Below are positions 22,801-33,157 of a stretch of DNA of 64,000 bases, in pieces. The notes beneath the pieces were generated by a model. It searched no databases. It was not told where the DNA came from and worked only from the letters and a program-made list of their open reading frames with translations. The position numbers were made by a program, and so were the translations under genes. Numbering within the stretch: position 1 is the stretch's first letter; every line of letters starts with the position of its first letter. The DNA is from Enoplosus armatus (Eukaryota > Chordata > Actinopteri > Centrarchiformes > Enoplosidae). The DNA lies in contig NC_092190.1 of the NCBI RefSeq assembly GCF_043641665.1, positions 24,087,010 to 24,151,009 on the forward strand. The letters run 5' to 3'.

Positions 22801-25800
22801 TTAAAAAAACATGAGAAATGTTTGAGAAAGAAGTATTAACTTCAAGACAAAAAGTTACAGTTGAGTTACAAGATACAAGTCTTAAAACTACGAGATGTAG
22901 TTATAATTTACGGGAGAAGGGAATAAAGTCGTATTTACAGGAAAAATGTTGTTTCAAGAATAAAGTTGTTTTATTTTGAGAACGAATTGAGAACACGCGA
23001 AAGACATTTACAAATTTCAAGAATAATCAATCAAATAATTTTATTTGCCACATGCAATCTTGCAAGATACAATCACAGTGAAATGATATCATAATATGTT
23101 GAGAAGTATAGTCCTGATATTATGGAATACATTAATAGAACCAGGAGAAAAAGGTGTCCGTGTTTTGAACATATATGTATATATGTATATGAGACCCCTC
23201 TCCTCTCTGCAGACCCGTTGATCTCAACCGTGTTGTGTTTGTTGATGGTGTCTGGTGTGGTCACTGTGGCCCTACTCATCGGAACTGGTTTCATCTGTCT
23301 CATAAGGAGGCCATTGCCACCGGTCCTGGTAAGTGATACTTACAGTTAATTGTAGTGTTGAAAGTAGTAGGTGGTAGAGAAAAGCAGTACTAGTGGTAGC
23401 AGTTCTTGGAATGTACCCGGGCCGCCTCATTTGTGGTTATATTTTTCAGGTAAACGAAACGACTATTAGAGAACTGAACTTCCGCACTCTGAAGTAATTC
23501 CAAGTAATTCGACATCATCAAGTTTGCTGTGTGTTTGTAATTGTGTTTACAATTAAAAAAAAAAAAAAAAAGCCGTTTTATTTGTGGCGTAACAGCAAGC
23601 AGTTCACACTTAACTTTTTCTGAGTAAAGTAACAGGAAAGAACTGCAGGGGGAAACAGACTTTGAGCGAAACGCAGACGTTCTGTACATAACTCAAGTGA
23701 ACTGTGGCACAGTTGTGGTTGATCTGTGGTGTGAGAAGAGACAGGAGCAGATAGCAGCAGGCAACCTCGCTGTGTGTTCTGCAACAGGACGGTTGTTGGA
23801 TGTACATTAGTTTGTCTTCTTGGATAACTGGCTGCACTGAGCGTTCAATTTTCTAGTTTTTATGTTCCAGTTCCGTAACATTTCTTAATGTTAGACATTA
23901 AGTGAATGAATATAATGAAAATATGTCCAGGACTTCATTATTCTATCCCTGACAAAGTCTGATATGTTAGGATTGTATAATAGATATATTGGAATGTTGT
24001 CCAAACACCAAACCAAAGGAAACCAAAGGTTAACCTTTCATTGCTTCATTGGTTAACACGACTTTGTTTGGTTTTATATGTAAAGATTAAAAAAAAGAAC
24101 AAATACTAAATATGCACCAAGGTGATGTCACTGGAGCAATATTTTTTGACCTATGTAAGGCATTTGACACTGTGAATCGTGAAATTTTACTCCCCTTATT
24201 CATCAAACAGACTCCCGGTAGAATTGGTCAAGTAACATCTTCCCCCTCTATCTGTCTATGTCTATGTTGGGATACCTCAGGGTAGCATTCTTGGTCCATT
24301 ACTTTTTCTCCTGTATGTTAATGACTTGCCTACAGTCTGTGAACATTCTGCTCGTCCTTTTATACGCAGATGATACAGTCATTTTTTCTCCGACCCAATT
24401 ATTGATAGGATAACCACTAAACTCTCTTCTGATTTAACTAGTTTTAGGTAACACCATCTTTACTATACATGTAAAAAAAAACAATAAAAAAAAACAAACA
24501 GAATGCAAGTATTTCTTTTTCTTTCATGAAACTTTTGTCCATATCTCACCCCATAGTTTTGGTTAACCAGAGCCTCTCTGTAGATATGTCGATGTTTATC
24601 TCCACCCACCTCACGTTTGAAGTGCATGTTCAGAGACTTATAAAAGAGTTGAATACTAAACTGGTCTGGTCATATCACGTATAGGTATTAATCTGCACAA
24701 TTACATAATTTCCTTCTCCCTTCTCCACTTTTACTATTATTTACTATTATTATATATATAACCTGAGCTGTCTCAGATGAACCAAACCCCAAACTTGCTT
24801 TCAATAATGATTTTTTTCTGTACATACACTAAAATGTGTTTAAAGAAAATAGAAATAGAGAAAATGAAACATTTATACAGGTGTGTCCTTCCAATCTCTT
24901 ATGTCAGCCCTTCAAATTCTTGTGAACTTTTACAGCAGGAAATATACAGTATATATTCAGATGTTAAGTATTAATGGTCTAGTTTGTAAATGGTATCACT
25001 TAGCACTTAGGCAAGTTAAAAAAGGTGGCTAAAGATGATTGATGAAATTGATTATGATTAATAATTAATAATTATGATTGCTACAGTACTTTTTAAATGG
25101 GTCTGTTGTGTGTTGAATTATTGAATGGCTGTGCCACTGAACACGTGAACCTGGGAAAAAAAAGGTGGGTGGGGGTTGACATTTTCTAAAGTGAGACCTT
25201 TATTCATTTTGTAGTTAACAATAGCTTTTGAAACCATCAAATCATATGAGTCATTGGCTGAGCTTTATTATTGCGTGCTGGGATATAAGCTCTGTTGTGT
25301 GTGTGGGCGTCGGTTACAGTTGACCTTTCTATTATATGTGGTGTTAGTCTGATGCGAAGGGGATTTGAACACGCTTTCTCATAAAATAAAGCACGGTTTC
25401 ATGTTCCATTATTAATTGGCTTCAGTCAACCGCAGAGGCAGCGAGGCACAGCGGGGGTTTCCCCCTCATGCAGGACTCGTACGTGGCCGATAAATTGAAT
25501 GTGACGCGAGGCTACCGGTTGCTCACCAACAGTTTCTTTTCCAGAACGCTGTGGCACACCCAGCCCCGTCTCACTGCCTTTTAATATGATTCAGCACCAT
25601 TTCCAGTGGTGGGAGACGTGTCACTTGGTGGCACATTGACGAAACACAGCATTTTTGTTAAATGTCACAACTGTTTACAGTCTGATAAGTTGAGGTCAGG
25701 CTTTGATGACAGCTAAGCATCTCCATCCTGCTGAAGCAAGACCGGGAATCCTTGCCGGGCTCAGCTGCAGTTCCTGTTGTGATGCATCTAGAGCTCTATG

Positions 25801-26553
25801 TACAGGGTTCGTACAAAGTCTTGAAAGTTCTGGAAGATGCTTTATTTTAACTGTTAGGGATATGGTCACATTTTCAACATAATCTGGCGTTTCATCTACG
25901 CAGTCACTCATTCGTATTTAAAAATGAAACAATCCTGTCATCACACTAGCTGTCTCTCTGGTGTCCCACACCAGACGCTGGCCGGAGCTAGATTGTTTGA
26001 CATTGGTACCTTCAAAGTTTGGTTTAGGTGCCTTGAAAGTGCTTGAAAAGTACTTGACTTTTCCTCTGAAAGAGCTGAACCCTGCATAAAGCAGCTGATC
26101 GAGTGCGTAAAGATATACCAACATTTAAGGAAGCTGTGTCTAAATTTGTCAAAACCTTGTGCTGAAAGGATTGGTTTTTTACTTGATTAGTCAATTAATC
26201 AACAAGTTAAATAATAGTCATTAACTTGTTGACTGAACTGAGAGGACCTGCAGGTGTCTTCTAACTGACAGCCCACACTCCTGTATGCCGTGATGAGTCT
26301 CAGAGCGCTATGATACAAGTGTAGACATGAGTTTTTATGTTCATTGAGGTGGTTTCCTTTTTTTTTTGTGCACCCACAATAACAAATATTGGATCCGTGT
26401 GAGATTATATCGACTGTTATGACTGAGAAGGTGTAGGCTGAAGCTGTGGCTTTTCATGCCTACGCTTCTCACAAAAACTAAACGAAGGGTAGTTTGAAGT
26501 TGTAAAAATAAAAGCTGCACAGACCAGACAACGAATAAAAGTTGGCTATGCAC

Positions 26554-26626
<73 letters not shown>

Positions 26627-29600
26627 TCAAGTCATTTCTTTTATTTGTTTATTTATATAGACCCCTTTTATGTTTTGTTTTTGTAGGTGGAGCTTGGGTG
26701 GAGGCAGAATAATTCACTGAATGTGTTAGCTAACGCTAGCTAGCAAGTTTTGTTGGCTTGTTTTTTAACAATGGCTGAAGAAAGTACGAGTTTCTCTGAA
26801 TGTGCACAGTCACACATTCGGTTAAAGTTAACATTAACCAGTGTTTAGCCTCCAGCTAACACCGTGACATAATCATGACATCCGCACTACAAGGGTCTAT
26901 AGCCCAATATCTCAACAGCTTCAACAGGCTTTCTAATCTGTACAGCACATGACACCCTGTGGTTCAGGAAAAACTCCCCACATACCAGATCAATCACTGT
27001 TTTTGGTAGAAATTATATTTCTACATGGCAAATAATTTACTAGTAGGTGTAGTAGAGTAATAGAAAACCAACAGACCCAACAGTCATGACATGCATGCTG
27101 CTGATTCTGTGTAATTGAATCATTAATTGAAAAGGGGCGTGTTCAAAATAATAGCAGTGTGGAGTTCAGTGCAAGTCTTTGGCCGTGTTCGTCAGGTTGA
27201 CTGCAGAGAGGAAGAAACTGTTTTTGTGGCGGGAGGTTTTGGTCCTGATGGACCGCAGCCTCCTGCCAGAGGGGAGGGGGTCGAACAGATGGTGTCCGGG
27301 GTGGGAGGGGTCGGCAGCGATCTTCCCTGCTCTCCTCAGGGTCCTGGAGGAGTACAGGTCCTGAAGAGATGGAAGGTTGCAGCCGATCACCCTCTCTGCA
27401 GAGCGGATGATACGCTGCAGTCTGCGTCTGTCCTTGGTGGAGGCAGCAGCGTACCAGACGGTGATGGAGGAGGTGAGGATGGACTCTATGATGGCGGTGT
27501 AGAAGTGAACCAGCATCGTCTGTGGCAGGTTAAACTTCCTCAGCTGCCTCAGGAAGTACATCCTCTGTTGGGCTTTCTTGATGAGGGAGCTGATGTTCAG
27601 CTCCCACCGGAGGTCCTGGCTGATGATGGAGCCCAGGAAACGGAAGGACTCCACAGTGTCCACTGGAGAGTCACACGGGGTGATGGGGGCGGGTGGGGCT
27701 GCGCTCTTCCTAAAGTCTACAACCATCTCCACTGTCTTTGAAGCGTTAAGCTCCAGGTTGTTGCTGTTGCACCAGGTCACCAGGTGGTCAATCTCTCACC
27801 TGTAGGCAGACTCATCCTCTCCAGAGATGAGTCCGATGAGGGTGGTGTCGTCCGCGAACTTCAGGAGCTTGACGGACTGGTGACGACGTTCAAATGATTT
27901 CATGACCACAGAGGTCAGGGCGACGGGTCTGTAGTCATTTAATCCTGTGGGCCCTGGTTTTTTGGGGACGGGGATGATGGTGGAGGCCTTGAAGCAGGCT
28001 GGCACGTGGCATGTCTCCAGTGAGGTGTTGAAGATGTCCGTGAACACCGGAGACAGCTGATCGGCGCAGCGCTTCAGGCAGGATGGGGAGATGGAGTCTG
28101 GTCCAGCAGCTTTTCGCGGGTTTTGTCTCTTGAAGAGTCTGTTCACATCTCTTTCAAGGACAGACAGAGGTGTCGATGCTGGAGGAGTGGGGGGCGCTGT
28201 GGTGGTAGGAGGTGTGAGAGTTCAGCCCCAGGTGTGATGAGGGGGTTGGGGCTGTTGGGCTGGGGTTGGGGCTGTTGGGCTGGAGCTGGTGGGTGATGGT
28301 GTGGGGGATGGTGTCAGGACTGTCCCATTGTCTTTCAAAGCGACAGTAGAAGACAGACAGTATACAGTATTCATGCACACATACTGCACATATACACACG
28401 CAAACATAAATACACATACTGGTATGTTGCAGCAATACATTAGTTATCAACTGAGTAAACAAACAAACAAACAAACTGACTTACCTTGTACACATGATTG
28501 GAACTCGATTCTGCCATTTCATGCGTTATTCTTTTAATTTATCCTGACCCTTGTTTCTATTTTCAGCATATTTATTTAAGATAATACATGATTTTCATAT
28601 TTGATTGTAGCAGTATTTTGATATTTTCCCAAACAAGACGTCCGTAGGCTCTTTTGGATTTGATAGTCATTCAGTAGGGAAACCGGGCTTGTGTTGGTTT
28701 TAAGTCAGGAAGTCATTTCAAGCGTCTGCATGATTCATTAGAAAAAAGAAAATGTCATTTATCTGCAGAGTGTTGTGACTCCAGCTTCTGTCTGTGGCGT
28801 GTGGACCTACATTGTTGGGCTCATCAGTTCTGGTTGGATCTGTAGTTTGTCCCTTCAGAAAACCTGACTTTTTCTTCCTTTTCCTCCAGCCTAATTGGTC
28901 TCGGGGTCCCAACTGCAATCTTACCGCAAAATCTGGGTTTATTTTCATTTTTACCTCTGTTTCTTCAGTGAAACATCGACGTTGAGCTGAACAAAATGAG
29001 TGAATGAATCGATTTGATTGACAGAAAATGTATCTGTAACTACACTCATAGGCCAATTTCTTCTTTTTACTTTCTTCCTTCTTTTTTCCTCGTTAAAAGG
29101 TTTTATTTTTTTGAGATTTGTGATGTCGGGCTATATAAATAAAATTGACTTGACATTGTATTAGGTACACCAGTACAATATGATGTAGTGGGACTATTTC
29201 AGTCGGGATTGTCCGTCGCTGCATCCTGGTGCTCAGCGCCGCCCAAGATGACTGTGATCTGTTTAAAGAAATACAAACAAGCCAGAGCGCTCAGTGCTTA
29301 TTTATGTATTTCCCATAATGTCTACAAAAGCTGGCCATTATAAACTTTGTAAAGGTAGAATTTATGACAGTTCAATACAACTGTTGCAATACATTGTGTT
29401 TTAATTGATTAGTCAACATGTTCTGGTTCCAGCTTCACACAAGTGAGAATCCGCGCTGCTTCTCTTTTGTCTTATTTAATAGTAAACAGAATATCTTTTG
29501 GGTTTTGGACATTTTGAAGACGTCACTTTGGGCTCTGCAAAGCTGCAATTGGTGTGTTTTTCCATTATTTTCTGACATTTTATAGAACGAAATGATCTAT

Positions 29601-30704
29601 TACCTGAGGAAATAGTCTGCAGATCCGTGAATAATAAAAAAAATATATATATATTGATATATGTATATAAGCCTTTTAGTTTCCATCATTCCGTAAATAA
29701 GTCTCAAAATATTGGCAAATGCGCATCACGGCTTACCAGAGCAAAGTGTCCCTCATGACGGGAACAAAACCCAAAGGGATTCAGTTACGTGTAACATCTA
29801 AAATAGAGGGAATAAAGCAGGATTGATTGACTGATTGTTGTTTTCACACAGTTTGAGTTGTGTGGAAAAAGCAGGGACAAGGTTGTTGAGTATCTGCAGT
29901 TGATCTGACCCGCTGGCTTTCTCTCTCTGTTTGTGTCAGACATCCATCCGTCACATAGAGGAGGTTCTGGTCGTTGCACCCTTCACCACGTCCTTGTCCT
30001 CTCTCTTGAATCTTGAACCGACGGCGCCCTCTTCTGGCGGGAAGAGGAACAGCCAAGCCTCCTCAGACGAGAGCGATGGGGAGAGTGTGACGGAGAGCTC
30101 GGGCAGGAGCCGGGGAGGAGGAAGAGGAGGAAACTATAAACTGCGAGTGGGCACTAACCTCCTCTCCTCCTCCTCCTCCTCTTCATCTTCGTCATCTTTA
30201 CCTCCTGAGCCTGGACGGCAGCCGGGCTTCTCCTCGAACCGAAGGTCGGTCTTCTCTGATCCCCAGCCCGAACCCCAGCTTGAACCCCAGCTTTCAGCGG
30301 AGACGCCTTCCAGAGCTGGACTGAGCCAGGCGCCGAGCTCTGATGCACTGAGCTCTGATTCTCGTGCCGGTCTGGTCCGGCACGCCTCAGATCCCTGTCC
30401 TCCTAAGGAAGACAAGGAGGCGGTGGAGGGGGACAGCCAAGGCGTGAACCTCCTCACGTTAACCTTCGGCAGGCGCGAGGAGGAGGAGGAATCGCACGTC
30501 GACGTGGCAGAGGTGGAGCCTTCCTCTGCTCGTGAGGGCAGCATCGGAGCGGCGCCCTCTCAGACTTGGGACACAAAGGCAGTTGCCATAGAAACAGTCT
30601 CCCACTCTGTCTCTGATGAAGAGGAGGAGGAGGAGGAGGAGGAGGAAGATCACTCTGGATATATGGGGCGTCCTCATGCAGATGTCTTCCAGAACTCATT
30701 ATAG
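19840..30704 (+). CDS. IFNAR2-like class II cytokine receptor, gene B (CRFB1/CRFB2 type)
   Basis: Exons: 19840-19888, 21281-21410, 21695-21870, 22153-22298, 22522-22678, 23213-23328, 29940-30704. This is 1539 nt, about 512 residues, with phases 1-2-1-0-1-0. Predicted ligand-binding type I interferon receptor chain. Signal peptide ~1-17; D1 to ~118 with [11 protein letters not shown], the disulfide pair [10 protein letters not shown] and a conserved SWQPVDG; D2 119-219 with PCGSDLC and QYCVSV; membrane helix ~222-250. A 254-residue tail starts with a Box1-like RRPLPPVL, then a Ser/Gly-rich part, VNLLTLTFG, and a terminal acidic run plus HSGYMGRP. Its D1/D2 cysteine pattern is complete, unlike gene A. 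Intron 6 (6.6 kb) holds LINE debris. Subtype (CRFB1 or CRFB2) is unresolved. Confidence 0.92.
20080..20640 (+). repeat. Interspersed repeat in intron 1 of gene B
   Basis: Contains words common in fish MITE-like repeats: AGATTGTATAGAAGTCTATG, GACCCTACTTCTCACTTGAT, and on the right side CCAAGATGGCGACGG and CAATGGGTGACGTCAC. A related short piece lies near 22717-22780. Classification is from memory of fish repeat sequences. Confidence 0.5.
24110..24445 (+). mobile_element. LINE reverse transcriptase remnant
   Basis: In intron 6 of gene B. Reading across frameshifts gives [20 protein letters not shown], then a [23 protein letters not shown] block, then YADDTVIF. These are the palm motifs of a non-LTR retrotransposon reverse transcriptase of the jockey/L2/CR1 type. 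Frameshifts and missing segments show it is dead. Confidence 0.85.
26547..26627. repeat. TA/CA microsatellite
   Basis: About 30 TA units followed by CA units in intron 6 of gene B. Confidence 0.95.
26685..27060 (+). repeat. Dispersed repeat family Y, copy 1
   Basis: Shares blocks with about 53405-53990: GTTAGCTAACGCTAGCT, GCCTCCAGCTAACAC, and TGACATAATCATGACATCCG. Same order and orientation in both. Unnamed repeat. Confidence 0.65.
27166..28360 (-). mobile_element. 5'-truncated LINE (non-LTR retrotransposon), minus strand
   Basis: Minus-strand frames 28154-28474 (part), 27796-28146 and 27166-27780 read in order as one element. They give a Pro/Ser-rich linker, then [15 protein letters not shown] and [15 protein letters not shown], then FADDTTLIG, then [18 protein letters not shown] and the C-terminal region ending AKDLH. 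The catalytic FADD is present, but MKSFER is joined almost directly to [13 protein letters not shown], so most of the fingers/palm is deleted. It is antisense to gene B, in intron 6. The C-terminal frame of about 204 codons is still open, which suggests fairly recent insertion. Confidence 0.88.
29385..29610. repeat. MITE-like repeat family Z, fragment
   Basis: Carries the TTGATTAGTCAACATGTTC, AACAGAATATCTTTTGGG and TTTTGGACATTTTGAAGACG words that recur near 31652-31900, 58630-58995 and 63300-63530. These match a common fish family with 'agggctgcaac...gttagttgtagccct' ends. Confidence 0.55.
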
Positions 30705-31651
30705 ACATCTTGGGGGGGGGGTCCAGAGTCAGAACATGGTCTCTTTTCTTTTCCGTCAGTTTACACGAGGAAGCACCGACTTTGATCAGTACATATAAAC
30801 ACATACGGTCACAGACTCGCACACCTCTGGTTCACCTTCAGGTCACAGTCCATCAGTCCCATTTCAGGTTCTGCTCTCTCTGTGTGACACTCGTTTTGGC
30901 TTTAATCAGCGTAGCAGGCCTTTTTACTTTTACCAGGCGGGGGGATCTGCAGAATGCGTCCCAGAACCCAGGAGTTCCTTGGGGAGCCGAATAACGAGGT
31001 TCTACGGGAAGAAAGTTCCTGTTTTAAATTTTACGCCACATCTTCCACTGTTGCATGAGTGGGGACAGTTGAACATGACCCCAAGATGTCAACTAAAATC
31101 AACTTTTATCCAAAGCAAAACGTACGTTCACTTCACCATGTTACCATTTTAAATATATTTCATAATATATCTTTTTCTACGTCTTCTATTAGAAATATAG
31201 AAAACCTCTCTCTCCATGTAGTTTAGTGTACATTATCCTCTGCAGCTGAACGAACAGTTACCTCTCACAACCTAAAGAAGCCATTGGTAAAACTCACCTT
31301 TTACCTGCTTGTTATAAACACACATCTGCAGCTGGAGGATATTTTCCCTCACAGAGCGTGCAGTGACGTCACCCCCTTGCATGCGATGTGCGCTGCATGA
31401 CTGGTTAGTGTTTTTCTGCATATAAGCAGTGAGCGAGGGACACTTCCTTTAACAGATCCCAGAGCAGTCTTAGAGTTGTATTTTAACATTGTCCTTCAAC
31501 ATACACTGAGAACTGAACTTGTAAAGGCGGCTGAGGAAACAAATTGTCGTCGGCAAAAAGGGCCACATGACGAGTACTGTATTGTTTTAAAAATGTCATT
31601 TTTTTATGTTTGTACGTTCAGCTCTTCACTCTGAATGTGTAATGAGGTCAT

Positions 31652-31900
31652 AACTGGAGCTGAAACGAATTAGCTGCTTAATCAGTCATTTTTTAAAAAT
31701 ATATTTTTCTACATTTCATGTGACTCATTTTCCTTTTTTTGCCAAAATTTGCTGTTTCTCACGTTTCTCAAGTGTGAGGACTCTTGTTTATGGTAAACTG
31801 AATTATCTTTTGGCTTCTGGGCATTTGAAAACGTCACTCTCTTGTGATGGGGCCAGTTTTTTGTTTTGTTTTGTTTTTCACAACTTTTCTGACATAATTG
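31652..31900. repeat. MITE-like repeat family Z, fragment
   Basis: GAGCTGAAACGAATTAGCTG, GTGAGGACTCTTGTTTATGG and TGGGCATTTGAAAACGTCAC match the words seen in the other family Z copies. Confidence 0.55.
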
Positions 31901-32694
31901 GCAGGTCAGTCGATCGTGGGAACAGTTGTTGGCCGCAGGCCTTCTGCTGTGAGTACTGTTGTTGTAGATTTTGTGTTGCAAACAGAGGCAACAATCAGGT
32001 CATGTATGTCTGTATGGCAGCGTGTCTTTTTGAAATGTCTGAAACTGGCAAGCAGTGGATGTTTAGGTATTTACACATCATGTATTTCTGTCACAAAGTA
32101 GGAACCGTCAGCTGTGCGCCTGATAGTGATGTTTGACTGTATGAGTACTACTGAGGGAATGACTGGTTGCACACACGCCATAATGTTTTATTTTTCATGT
32201 TCACTGTACAGTCATATTAACATTGCACCTATTTCAAGTTACACATTGCATCAGGACAGTAAGGCAATACATGTATCATTGCATCCTACTTCATTTAAAC
32301 AATATAACCGAACAAATGTGACATATTTTGTATTTTTGAATATAATTTATATAACTCAGTGTCAAGCTGTTCTAGAGACTCCTATCAGTGTTCACCCAAA
32401 AACATGTTCCATTTCACAACTAATAAACTTTACATTTTACACAGGAAGTATCATCTTTTGTCGTTTGCATTACTGCAGTAAAAGCAAAACACATTCTTCC
32501 AAGATATACAGAAAGCTACCCATGCACAAGACAAACTTTGCACCACAATAACAACAAATAAAACTCACACATACGAGGAAACCAGGTGGAGTCTGCTGGC
32601 TCCACTTTCACAGGTCCAGTGGAGCCACAGCGAGCGCTCAGGGTTTTCAAATGCAGGATTTAAAGAGCAAAAAGCACAGGGAGGGACTTCAGGG

Positions 32695-32706
32695 GAAACA
32701 GAAACT
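32695..32706 (+). promoter_or_regulatory. Consensus ISRE upstream of gene C
   Basis: GAAACAGAAACT fits the interferon-stimulated response element GAAANNGAAACT with no mismatch. It is 158 bp before the gene C ATG, and about 70 bp before a TATATG word near 32777 that could serve as a TATA box. ISGF3 and IRF proteins bind this element, so gene C is predicted to be interferon-inducible. Confidence 0.65.
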
Positions 32707-32863
32707 CAGCCCGTACATGATAACAAGCAGTTTCCCAACCCCCGCTCATGCCCCCAGCTCCCTCCCATTCCTCTCTCTATATGTTGTGCGCTTGAACCTG
32801 AAAACAAGAGCCTTATCATCTTGCCTTTAACTGCGAGCCATAACCCAGTCCACGCAGGAGACG

Positions 32864-33099
32864 ATGGGGCTGCAGCTGCTGCTTCTCCTGCATTTACACC
32901 TTGGTAATGCTTATTGGATTTAATTTGTGTGTGTGTGTGTGTCTGTGTGTGTGTGTGGGGGGGGGGGGGGGGGTTAAATGGTGAATATGTGAGGTGAATG
33001 TATGTTGGCACTGGGCTGTGAAGGGACATTGTGTGTTTTTTTACTCAGCTCCTCTTTGTTTTTACACATTTGGACTGAGATTTGTTCATGTACTGTAGC

Positions 33100-33157
<58 letters not shown>

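Larger units (their letters stand above)
30705..32863. other. Gene B 3' UTR and gene B-gene C intergenic region
   Basis: 2.2 kb. The gene B 3' UTR begins here; no strong AATAAA is close to the stop. A family Z repeat covers about 31652-31900. The AT-rich open frame 32114-32551 has no domain and codon use unlike the receptors. The right end is the gene C promoter. Confidence 0.55.

Noticed and set aside
27127..27741. 204-codon plus-strand frame
   Set aside because: It is the antisense shadow of the LINE reverse transcriptase C-terminal region on the minus strand.
30134..30544. Minus-strand frames opposite the last exon of gene B
   Set aside because: Shadows of the acidic/Ser-rich tail repeats; the plus-strand frame has the correct splice site and domain context.
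32114..32551. 145-codon plus-strand frame before gene C
   Set aside because: AT-rich, low-information codon use, no domain, no splice signals linking it to a gene.
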